DNA from: JAZDJJ01 sp043804035
Lineage (GTDB): Bacteria; Bacteroidota; Bacteroidia; Palsa-948
Reading direction: 5' to 3'
Length of the DNA: 15,130 bases
NCBI GenBank assembly: GCA_043804035.1
Contig: JAZDJJ010000039.1
Location: forward strand, 1 to 15,130
Shown: positions 7,856 through 15,007 of the stretch, in pieces
Layout of the letters: each line of letters starts with the position of its first letter
How positions within the stretch are numbered: the stretch's first letter is position 1
Translations under genes and position numbers: made by a program
The notes under the pieces: generated by a model
The model's database searches: none
What the model was told of the DNA's origin: nothing
Seen by the model: only the letters and a program-made list of their open reading frames with translations

Positions 7856-10800
7856 CGAGTAAAGAAATTTTCCGTTTTGTCAATAAACTTCTTGAATAAA
7901 TCAAAATAGAGAGTGATAATAAGAGAAATGGTCATTAACCAAATTACCGAAATATTCACCCAGTAAGTATCAAAATATCTTCCAAATATATTTTTGCGCG
8001 GTGCATAAAAATGTGCTCTGATATTTGAACCAACAGGATCTAAAAAGATAGGATTAGCACGTTGAATCAGTTCATTTTTATTTTCCAATATCTTTTCCAT
8101 ATCGTTGTTATTGCGCACCAAGTCCTCCAAACTTTCATTGCTATATTGGTTTTGCATCAAAAGAAACTTTTCGCGGTCAGCATCATTTTTAGTCAACTTG
8201 TTAATGAGTTTATCTTTTGATTCGCTGGATTCGTTATATATTTTAATGTAGTAGTTCTGAAGATTAGTAAGATAATCATTCACCATAGTATATACTTTTT
8301 CATTAAACAAACGATACTCTAATTTATCCACCTCATCACAGGGAAAATTCTTTGTAATTTTCATCTCTTTTTTTATCTCACGCATACAAAGTTGTAAATC
8401 GTTGGTTACTTCGTCTTTGAATTTTGAATCTTTATAGTTGGCAAAACATTTGTCAATTTTTCCTTTGAGTTTTGCTATCCAAAAGTTTTTCTTAAAGTCA
8501 GCATTAGCCATTCTTTTATCGTAAATATAAAACTGCTTTTCAAATTTATTATTCTTAAATTGGTTTACTGCTAATGCTTCAAATGCCCATCGCGATGTCA
8601 TTGCATCTCCTGCAAAAGGTACATTTTTCTGCGTGGTAAGGACGGGATTCAGTTTATCAAACTTCACGATAACACCACTGAGAAGAAGTTGTGGAATAAG
8701 AAGGATTGGAATAAGAATATAAACTGTAATGGCAGAATTGAAACTTGCCGATATATTCAGCCCGAGCACATTAGCAAAGCAGGCAGTAGTGAAGAGCACC
8801 AGCCAATAATCAAAATACATTCCTTTGATGTCAAGAAGAGAATTTCCCATTACAACAAACATCAGCATTTGTATTGCTGAAAGAATAACAAGGATAAAAA
8901 TCTTGGAAAACAAATAACTGCCACGACTGAGATTAAGAAATGATTCACGTTTGAGTATTTTGCGATCGCGGATTATTTCTTCGGCGCTCACCATCATTCC
9001 GATGAACAATGCTACAACTACCGCCATGAATAGGTAAGCGGTCATGTTTTCGTTTTCACGAAACACATATCCAATTTTATTGGTAATATCCGTGCTGTAA
9101 AATTTTACCATATAAGCAAGGATAAACCCAAGCAAAGGTGCTTCCAGAAAGTTAATTGCAAGGTATTGTTTGTTGGCTAATTTTGAAAGCACATCGCGAG
9201 TGATAAACACCTTAAATTGTTTTAACCTGTTGGGAATATTAAGAGTGCTGTGAGGAGTTTCTTCAAGTTCCTTTATGTGTTTGGATTTGTTTTCAAATTT
9301 TTCTTTGTAATACTCATACCATTCTGTCGGAGAAATTTTTCGGTTGCGAGTTGCATTTCCGTATTCATCCAATACTTTTGATTCAATGATGTTGAAGATT
9401 TGTTCGGGATTTACATTACCACATTCCACACATTCGCTTTCTCCGCTCTTCACATGTTTTATAAGTTGTTTGAAGTAAATCACAGCATCCACAGGATTTC
9501 CATAGTAAATAGGATATCCGCCCACATCAAGAATAATCATCTTGTCAAACATTTTATAGATATCGGACGATGGCTGATGAATGACCACAAAAATAAGTTT
9601 GCCTTTGTGAGCCAATTCTTTCAGAAGGTCCATAATATTTTCTGAATCACGAGAGGAAAGTCCTGATGTGGGTTCATCCACAAAAAGAACTGACGGTTCA
9701 CGAATCAGTTCAAGTGCGATATTCAAACGTTTTCTTTGTCCTCCCGAAATTGTTTTTTCAAGCGGACTGCCAACTTTTAAATCGCGTGCTTCGTACAAGC
9801 CGATGTCGGTAAGTAAGTTCAAAACTTTATGTGTTATCTCTGCATCGTTTATATTACTGAAACAAAGTTTTGCATTGTAAAACAAGTTCTGAAAAATAGA
9901 AAGTTCTTCAATAAGAAGATCGTCTTGAGGAATCATACCGATAACGCCTTCTATTTTTTCTTTTTCAGTATGAATATTCACTCCGTTGATAAGTACTTCG
10001 CCTTTACCGGGCTTTTCGTTGCTGTTCAACACATTGAGCAGAGTGGATTTCCCTGCACCACTACCGCCCATAATACCGATAAGTTTTCCTGATTCTTCAT
10101 TTATATTTATGTTGCGTAAGCCAACTTTTCCTGTCTTGAACTTGTATTCTTCAATTTTGGCAATAAAGGAAATTTTTGATTTAGAAGTGTCGCTGAGAAA
10201 TTTGCTGACAATATCACTATAATAAATTGGAGAAACTTTTGAACTGCGAATGGAAGATCCTTCTGTGAGAATATAAATTTTGTCTTTGCCAATAACTTGC
10301 CCGTTGAGGTAAAGTGCATCAGTGCCGAAGTAACGCATTGCATACATACTTACGCTGTGTATAAAAAGAACGCGTATCTGTCCGGTAATGTTTTCAGAAT
10401 AAATATGTTTTACATTAAAATTTGGTTTTCCTTCTTTATTATCTACAATCAAAAGTGCAGTGGTGTCGGGAACGGTATCATTTTGATTACGGACAAATTC
10501 CATAGCAAAATGGAACTCTTCATCGCTGATGTTAAATGATTCGGCAACGGTGGAAGCAAATTCCATTTCCTGCGGTGAAATGTAATTGTTGGAATAAATA
10601 AATTCAAGGATGCGAATTAGCACAACCATCTTTTGCTTCTGCTCTAATTCTGCATTTATCTGTGTGCAGATTTTTAGAATGCGGACGGAACCAAGAGAAG
10701 TTCTTTTAGCGACTCCTTCTTTTCGTTGCGAAACTTTATGATATTCTTCAAGGTATTGGTCAAATAGCAGGAGGTACTGGTCAACCATTTCCTGATTGAG

Positions 10801-10911
10801 TTGCTGTTTTAAGAACGATTGAACAATAGATCTACCTGTGTTTGTAATGCCATCCACTTTGGCGATAATGGCAAACATTTGCATCAGTGCTTTTAAAATT
10901 TTTTCACTCAT
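7831..10911 (-). CDS. ABCG-like half-transporter with N-terminal TerB-like and FHA-like regions
   Basis: This 1026-residue inner-membrane protein joins an ATPase and a permease in the ABCG order. Residues 1-145 are helical and TerB-like (IIAKVDGITN; a second repeat with NNYISPQEMEFA and SFNISDEEF). Residues about 150-240 resemble a degenerate FHA fold (ALYLNGQ…IYILTEGSSIR) without the usual phosphopeptide-binding residues. The nucleotide-binding domain (about 250-480) is complete: Walker A GGSGAGKST (282-290), Q-loop PQDD (328-331), signature ISGGQRKR (388-395), Walker B VLFVDEP (408-414) and H-loop His445. A CxxC pair sits at 494/497. Membrane helices are near 584-604, 625-642, 666-690, 702-724, 727-749 and 985-1005. 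Between the last two lies a charged helical insert of about 235 residues, far larger than normal ABCG loops. The start is 49 bases after the RNA ligase stop, consistent with co-transcription. The substrate is unknown; an export role is inferred from the fold. Confidence 0.9.
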   Translation of the reverse strand: MSEKILKALMQMFAIIAKVDGITNTGRSIVQSFLKQQLNQEMVDQYLLLFDQYLEEYHKVSQRKEGVAKRTSLGSVRILKICTQINAELEQKQKMVVLIRILEFIYSNNYISPQEMEFASTVAESFNISDEEFHFAMEFVRNQNDTVPDTTALLIVDNKEGKPNFNVKHIYSENITGQIRVLFIHSVSMYAMRYFGTDALYLNGQVIGKDKIYILTEGSSIRSSKVSPIYYSDIVSKFLSDTSKSKISFIAKIEEYKFKTGKVGLRNININEESGKLIGIMGGSGAGKSTLLNVLNSNEKPGKGEVLINGVNIHTEKEKIEGVIGMIPQDDLLIEELSIFQNLFYNAKLCFSNINDAEITHKVLNLLTDIGLYEARDLKVGSPLEKTISGGQRKRLNIALELIREPSVLFVDEPTSGLSSRDSENIMDLLKELAHKGKLIFVVIHQPSSDIYKMFDKMIILDVGGYPIYYGNPVDAVIYFKQLIKHVKSGESECVECGNVNPEQIFNIIESKVLDEYGNATRNRKISPTEWYEYYKEKFENKSKHIKELEETPHSTLNIPNRLKQFKVFITRDVLSKLANKQYLAINFLEAPLLGFILAYMVKFYSTDITNKIGYVFRENENMTAYLFMAVVVALFIGMMVSAEEIIRDRKILKRESFLNLSRGSYLFSKIFILVILSAIQMLMFVVMGNSLLDIKGMYFDYWLVLFTTACFANVLGLNISASFNSAITVYILIPILLIPQLLLSGVIVKFDKLNPVLTTQKNVPFAGDAMTSRWAFEALAVNQFKNNKFEKQFYIYDKRMANADFKKNFWIAKLKGKIDKCFANYKDSKFKDEVTNDLQLCMREIKKEMKITKNFPCDEVDKLEYRLFNEKVYTMVNDYLTNLQNYYIKIYNESSESKDKLINKLTKNDADREKFLLMQNQYSNESLEDLVRNNNDMEKILENKNELIQRANPIFLDPVGSNIRAHFYAPRKNIFGRYFDTYWVNISVIWLMTISLIITLYFDLFKKFIDKTENFFTRFSQKKPA

Positions 10912-10960
10912 AAATTTTGTTCGTTGTTATTATGTTTGCTAACATTTTTCTTTTTCCATA

Positions 10961-11953
10961 TCAATGAAAATCTGTCCTCTCTTTACTGATTTCATACATA
11001 GGATTAATAAATTTTAATATTACCCGACCTAATTTACCATCAACCCGTTCTGTTACAGGTTTTACTACTACACCTTCTCTGATATGTCCGCCACTAAGCA
11101 GAGTATTTCCTCTTGATAGAGTTTTAATCACATCTAAATCATATTCACCTCTATAAATTACGGGAACAATACTTGAGGACAAACCTATCTGGTTCATCAA
11201 TTCAATAAATTCATCCCAGTTAAAATATTTTCCATCTTTGAAAGCATCATAAAAAACTATTTTCTGTGTATCTAATCCGTATTGTAGTTTCTGAACTTTT
11301 TTACCATAGACCTCGCCAAAAAGCACTATCTTATCAGGTAATCTTTCTAATAAAATCTTATCAAAATTATTTTGTCTGATTGCTTTCCAATATAAATTCC
11401 TTTCACTTTCTTTCCACATCCATTTATGCCCGCCGACAAATAAATTTTCACCATTTCTTGAAACCCGTAAATTTGAACCATGAATCTTTTCGGTTACCAT
11501 TACTTCTTCTTTGTCTTTGAATACATTCGGAAAATTTTCATGCCGTTCTATATCTGTATAAACACATATCCAATCAACTTCCGAAGAAAGTACTGACTCA
11601 CCGCTCATCTCTATAGGTATTGGCGGCTCATATTTGATAATACCGAGTTTGCCGGTAACATCTTCTCCAATAGGGATATTTTCTTTGTTAGGAATTAAAA
11701 GCCCATAAGAATATTCCCCGCGAAGTTTTATCGCCTTGATACGAAAATGTTTCTCCCGTAAAAATTCAAATTCAGGTGCTTCCGCAACTATTGTATCTAC
11801 TGGAATATAAATTGCTGTTCCTTCTTGTAGAAAATCCGCAGTCCGTACGACTACCTGCCACGCCGATCCTTCAATATCAGCAATAGACAATGTATCTGCA
11901 TCAGGATGTTTGCGTAGTTTGTATTTAACTACTGTTGCATTTGCTTTACTCAT
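10961..11953 (-). CDS. RNA ligase, Rnl5 / DRB0094 (DraRnl) type
   Basis: The 330-residue length and motif order fit the DraRnl-like RNA ligases, which seal nicks having a ribonucleotide 3'-OH, using ATP and a covalent lysyl-AMP. Residues about 5-110 form the family's N-terminal OB-like domain, with HPDADTLSIADIEG and VPVD-like IPVDTIVAEAPEF recalling tRNA-binding domains. The catalytic domain has motif I EKIHGSN (residues 155-161, nucleotidyl lysine Lys156), motif III FGEVYG (212-217), motif IV EGVVVK (293-298) and motif V VILKF (311-315, Lys314). All key lysines and acidic residues are present, so the enzyme should be active. It lies 91 bases after the small secreted protein gene and 49 before the ABC gene. 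No kinase-phosphatase or repair partner is adjacent. Base composition looks like its neighbours. DNA ligase is unlikely given the N-terminal domain and absence of a C-terminal OB domain. Confidence 0.9.
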   Translation of the reverse strand: MSKANATVVKYKLRKHPDADTLSIADIEGSAWQVVVRTADFLQEGTAIYIPVDTIVAEAPEFEFLREKHFRIKAIKLRGEYSYGLLIPNKENIPIGEDVTGKLGIIKYEPPIPIEMSGESVLSSEVDWICVYTDIERHENFPNVFKDKEEVMVTEKIHGSNLRVSRNGENLFVGGHKWMWKESERNLYWKAIRQNNFDKILLERLPDKIVLFGEVYGKKVQKLQYGLDTQKIVFYDAFKDGKYFNWDEFIELMNQIGLSSSIVPVIYRGEYDLDVIKTLSRGNTLLSGGHIREGVVVKPVTERVDGKLGRVILKFINPMYEISKERTDFH

Positions 11954-12010
11954 AGATTAATAAGATTTGTAAAATGTAAAAGAGCAGAAAAATAAATGAA
12001 GAATATATTT

Positions 12011-12038
12011 ATTCGTTATTCACTATTCGTCCATTCAC
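12011..12038. repeat. Short imperfect direct repeat in 91-bp intergenic gap
   Basis: ATTCGTTATTCAC (12011-12023) is followed directly, after a single T at 12024, by ATTCGTCCATTCAC (12025-12038). Such short AT-rich tandem words are common spacers in Bacteroidota intergenic DNA. It sits just past the stop-to-start gap between the small secreted protein and the RNA ligase, and no promoter consensus was found there on the minus strand. Confidence 0.4.
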
Positions 12039-12044
12039 ATCCTT

Positions 12045-12458
12045 TCATTGTTTAAATCCGATTAACAAAACAGCACATCCGGATTTTGCTGTTGTATTCA
12101 AATTTGCCTCAATGATCACATTTAAAGTAGAAGTGATTTTGAAATCCCAAAAAGGAACATTCTTTACATCGCGATTTGAAAAGATAAGATTGCGTTCTTC
12201 ATCGTAGACCGAAAAAATAAGATTGCCGTCTGATAATCCGCAACAAGCCGCTATGCGATAAGTACCACCTCCGTAAAAGGTGGTATGAAATTCTGCTGTT
12301 TGATCAGTAAGCAGGAGAGAGCGATATTGCTGCCCATCTGAAATGAAAGGAGCCATGATGTGTTTGGCACAAACAAAAGCAATAGTATCACACTGTGCAT
12401 GACAATTTAATACTATCAATGTAAAATTAAACAAGAGTATTAGAAAAAACTTTTTCAT
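12045..12458 (-). CDS. Small secreted protein of unknown function
   Basis: The 137-residue protein starts with a classical signal peptide (MKKFFLILLF, likely cleavage CHA|Q after residue 21). The mature part of about 116 residues appears all-beta, alternating hydrophobic and polar residues (GGTYRIAACC, LIFSVYDEERNLIFSN, WDFKITSTLNVIIEANL) and ending in a hydrophobic strand AVLLIGF. Five cysteines remain after cleavage (23, 30, 72, 73, 128), enough for two disulfides. No catalytic motif is seen and I do not recognise a named family. A jelly-roll or ligand-binding sandwich fold is a guess from the strand pattern. It begins only 25 bases after the lipoprotein gene, so the two are very probably co-transcribed and may act together in the periplasm or on the outer membrane. 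Confidence 0.8.
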   Translation of the reverse strand: MKKFFLILLFNFTLIVLNCHAQCDTIAFVCAKHIMAPFISDGQQYRSLLLTDQTAEFHTTFYGGGTYRIAACCGLSDGNLIFSVYDEERNLIFSNRDVKNVPFWDFKITSTLNVIIEANLNTTAKSGCAVLLIGFKQ

Positions 12459-12483
12459 GGTGATTTATAATTTATAATTGTTT

Positions 12484-13380
12484 TTACGCAATGATTAGTC
12501 CGCGAATGGTAGCAACTTTTTCTCCAATGGACTGTATGATTTCCGGAGTAATAGTTATTTCCGATTCGCTGGTAATAGTTGTAATTTTATTTACTTCGTC
12601 TGTAACCGGGCGTTTGTAAATATATTTATATTGAACCTTATCAAAATCCAATTTCAAATTATTAAATTTTTGTAAAAGTTCTGAATATTCTTCGTTACCC
12701 TGATAAGCACCGAGCAGAGCAATAAGATTATTAAGTATATTTTTTTGTTCGGCAATTCTACGTTTTATATCTTCATTGTTTTTTGTTTTCATCACATTCA
12801 CAGCAAAGTGAAGCATTTCAATCCATCCACCTGCTATGACAAGAGCAGCTTCTTCTTCGCGTTCATTGTTTTTCAAAAAGTCGTTGCTGGTGCGATAGGC
12901 AATTGAAACTAATGAAAGCATAGAATCTTTTTTGCTGAGATTTTTTTGGAAACGTTCAATCAGATTTTTATCAAACGCACTGGCAAGTCCAAGGTCATTT
13001 GCAATACCGTTGATTACTTTAAAATAAGTGAGAGCATCCTGAGTTTGTTCATAAAGAGTAGTGTATCCAAGGTCGGCACCGTAAATTCCGAGATTAAGGC
13101 ATTTCTGAAATTTTGTAGAATACGAACTTGATTTATTTGCTTTGTTAAGTATTTCTTTATTGTATGGAACACCACTTTTTTGAATAATCATTGCTGTTTG
13201 AATAGGCGAAGGAATGATAAATATTTTACCGCCAATTCCCATCGCAAGGTCACTGGAATCAATCTCGTTTTCAATTTCCTTATCCGTTTTTTCTTTTTCA
13301 TTATTGTCGCAACTAAAAAAGAAAAAGGTAAATGAAACAAGCATTAACCATATTGTTTTGAAACTAATAAAATTTTTCAT
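12484..13380 (-). CDS. Helical lipoprotein of unknown function
   Basis: I place the start at 13380, giving 298 residues, because MKNFISFKTIWLMLVSFTFF opens a lipoprotein signal peptide with lipobox FFSC and lipid-carrying Cys24. An in-frame ATG at 13464 would add 28 residues before the signal and overlap the upstream gene by 38 bases, so it is unlikely. After Cys24 comes a charged stretch, DNNEKEKTDKEIENE, which could act as a Bacteroidota surface lipoprotein export signal. The remainder appears mainly alpha-helical (residues about 60-255) with amphipathic segments such as EEEAALVIAGGWIEMLHFAV, then a short Thr/Glu/Ile-rich segment (ITTITSESEITITPEI). I do not recognise a named family. It follows the saccharopine dehydrogenase-like gene by 46 bases and precedes the small secreted protein by 25. 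Confidence 0.8.
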   Translation of the reverse strand: MKNFISFKTIWLMLVSFTFFFFSCDNNEKEKTDKEIENEIDSSDLAMGIGGKIFIIPSPIQTAMIIQKSGVPYNKEILNKANKSSSYSTKFQKCLNLGIYGADLGYTTLYEQTQDALTYFKVINGIANDLGLASAFDKNLIERFQKNLSKKDSMLSLVSIAYRTSNDFLKNNEREEEAALVIAGGWIEMLHFAVNVMKTKNNEDIKRRIAEQKNILNNLIALLGAYQGNEEYSELLQKFNNLKLDFDKVQYKYIYKRPVTDEVNKITTITSESEITITPEIIQSIGEKVATIRGLIIA

Positions 13381-13426
13381 TTTGTTTTTTATTTGATTGG
13401 TTATTGTGGAAATGAAATAATCATTA

Positions 13427-14800
13427 TCAAAAGTAATATTTTTTTTCAATGAACTTAATTCCAAAAATTTTTAATTCTGACAAAATCGGGTCGTATATCT
13501 TTTTCACTATTGGAATCCACACACCTGAAAGATTAATATTTCCATTCAAGATATGTTTCACTGCCATTCCGAGTGGCAGTCCCACGGTTTTTGCCATAGC
13601 AGTATTTATCCGGTCATCGCCTTTTACCACTAATGAAGAAACAATACGATGAAGTTTTTTTCTCTTCTCTTTTGAGTGAAAGTAATATTCAAATTCATGC
13701 TGCATCACTATCATATCTTTATCACCGTGTTTTAATTTCCATTTTTTCATCAATAGATTAAGTAAAATTTCAGCAGGAGAAGCATCACTGATTTTTATTT
13801 TTTCTTTCTTAAAAATACCGAGCCATTCTAATTTTTTCATCACAAGAGACGATTCTTTCTCTCCGAGAAATCTTGCAAGTAATTTTTTTAATCCTATTTT
13901 TTTTTCTTTTGAAGCAGGAAGAAATGCTTCTACTAATTCAGAATAAGTCATGTTTTTGGATTCTGTTATTTTGCAATTGTCATCAGTCCATCCAAGACGA
14001 ATAAATGCATTCCAAGCCCTGCAAAATCCTGGCATCCGCAGAGTGCCGCGAATCATGTTTTGCACATCATCCAAGCCATAAAGTTCTTTGTAAGAAAGCG
14101 AATCGCGGTTTGGATATGCTTCAAACTTTCCTAATCCGTCAATTGAAATTATTTCTGTGTTTGTAAATAATCGGTGATATGGAACATATTTACATTTTCC
14201 TTTTTCCAGATACTGCGCAGTTGCTCCTGTAGAATTGCCCAATTGCCCTGCTGTTACAACAGAGCGGGGATTCCATGTGAATTTGTATCCCCATGGATTA
14301 TCATTTGATTCGGGTGCCACTAATCCTCCGCAAAATGATTTGAATGTAATTATCTTCCCTCCATTTTGTTTCACTTCATCAATAATTTTCATAGCAGAAA
14401 GATGGTCAATGCCAGGATCAAGTCCTATCTCATTAAGAAATATCAATCCGGCTTTTTTTACATCTGCATTTAATTCTTTCATCTGCTTTGAAACATAACT
14501 GGCTGTTACCAAATGTTTTTTGAACCGAAGACAATCCTGTGCTACAATAAAATGCATAGTGGCAGGAAGCATAGAAATAACAAGGTCGGCTTTTTGTATT
14601 TCCGCTGACCGATGCAATTCATTAGTTACATCAAAAATAATGGCAAGAGCATTGGGATGATTTCCTGTTTTTTGTTTTGCAATATCTAACGAAATATCTC
14701 CTACCGTAATTTTCCATCCTTCTTTTGAAGAATTATCCAGCAGATATTTTATTAGCACTGAAGCAGAACGCCCTGCTCCAATAAGTAAAATATTTTTCAT
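13427..14800 (-). CDS. Saccharopine dehydrogenase/reductase-like (LYS9-type) oxidoreductase
   Basis: This 457-residue cytosolic protein has an N-terminal Rossmann domain with the dinucleotide motif LIGAGRSA (residues 6-13), an acidic end of strand 2 (VGD, 33-35), and VISMLP (74-79). The family core follows: NEIGLDPGIDHLSA (123-136) and FCGGLVAPESNDNPWGYKF (156-174), the same blocks as in yeast Lys9 and the SDH half of LKR/SDH enzymes. The C-terminal domain continues to residue 457, the usual length for Lys9-like proteins. Such enzymes interconvert saccharopine with aminoadipate semialdehyde and glutamate. No LYS1-like partner is nearby, so a role in lysine metabolism is uncertain and a related amino-acid dehydrogenase reaction is possible. 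The carboxynorspermidine dehydrogenases of the same superfamily fit less well by motif wording. It is the first gene of the five-gene minus-strand run. Confidence 0.88.
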   Translation of the reverse strand: MKNILLIGAGRSASVLIKYLLDNSSKEGWKITVGDISLDIAKQKTGNHPNALAIIFDVTNELHRSAEIQKADLVISMLPATMHFIVAQDCLRFKKHLVTASYVSKQMKELNADVKKAGLIFLNEIGLDPGIDHLSAMKIIDEVKQNGGKIITFKSFCGGLVAPESNDNPWGYKFTWNPRSVVTAGQLGNSTGATAQYLEKGKCKYVPYHRLFTNTEIISIDGLGKFEAYPNRDSLSYKELYGLDDVQNMIRGTLRMPGFCRAWNAFIRLGWTDDNCKITESKNMTYSELVEAFLPASKEKKIGLKKLLARFLGEKESSLVMKKLEWLGIFKKEKIKISDASPAEILLNLLMKKWKLKHGDKDMIVMQHEFEYYFHSKEKRKKLHRIVSSLVVKGDDRINTAMAKTVGLPLGMAVKHILNGNINLSGVWIPIVKKIYDPILSELKIFGIKFIEKKYYF

Positions 14801-14813
14801 GTATTTTTTTTTA

Positions 14814-14821
14814 CGAAGATA
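14814..14821 (-). promoter_or_regulatory. Possible -7 element for the five-gene run
   Basis: On the minus strand TATCTTCG matches TAnnTTTG at all but one fixed position and lies 13 bases before the ATG at 14800. A TTG that could serve as a poor -33 element lies 14 bases further upstream, which is shorter than the usual spacing. This is a weak call. Confidence 0.25.
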
Positions 14822-14855
14822 ATTATTCTTAAGTTCAAGTAATTAAATTTGGGAC

Positions 14856-14873
14856 GATTCCAAAAACTGATTT
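14856..14873 (+). repeat. 18-bp direct repeat, copy 1
   Basis: GATTCCAAAAACTGATTT matches GGTTCCAAAAATTGATTT at 14990-15007 in 16 of 18 positions. Each copy is followed directly or within a few bases by a different dispersed-type repeat (14878-14920 and 15008 onward). Confidence 0.65.
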
Positions 14874-14877
14874 TTAA

Positions 14878-14920
14878 CTACGAAGCACGCAAAGTCCTTT
14901 CACAAAGAACACGGGAAACT
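14878..14920 (+). repeat. Dispersed-type intergenic repeat, ACGAAGCACGCAAAG family
   Basis: The stretch reads ACTACGAAGCACGCAAAG, then CCTTTCACAAAGAACACGGG. It resembles the 'cacgaag…cgcaaag…cacaaag' words scattered between genes in many Bacteroidota genomes. It shares the ACGCAAAG core with the reverse-orientation element at 1349-1378. It belongs to the 330-base gene-free end of the window (14801-15130), which consists of AT-rich leader, this repeat, and the palindromic element that follows. Confidence 0.5.
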
Positions 14921-14989
14921 CACTCGTATTGATCTTCCTGAAATAAATCTTAAAATAAATTCATGACAAGTGCCGAAATAATAAAGGGT

Positions 14990-15007
14990 GGTTCCAAAAA
15001 TTGATTT
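14990..15007 (+). repeat. 18-bp direct repeat, copy 2
   Basis: GGTTCCAAAAATTGATTT is the second copy of the word at 14856-14873, 134 bases downstream of the first. It abuts the start of the palindromic repeat at 15008. Confidence 0.65.

Noticed and set aside
8689..8880. Small plus-strand frames inside the ABC transporter gene
   Set aside because: They lie antisense within a strongly conserved coding region and show no domain, signal peptide or start context.
10961..11953. Phage or DNA ligase
   Set aside because: The N-terminal OB-like domain, the HG form of motif I and the absence of a C-terminal OB domain fit Rnl5 RNA ligases better.
13381..13464. Upstream ATG at 13464 as the start of the lipoprotein gene
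   Set aside because: It would put 28 polar residues ahead of a clear lipoprotein signal peptide and overlap the upstream gene; the ATG at 13380 fits the signal directly.
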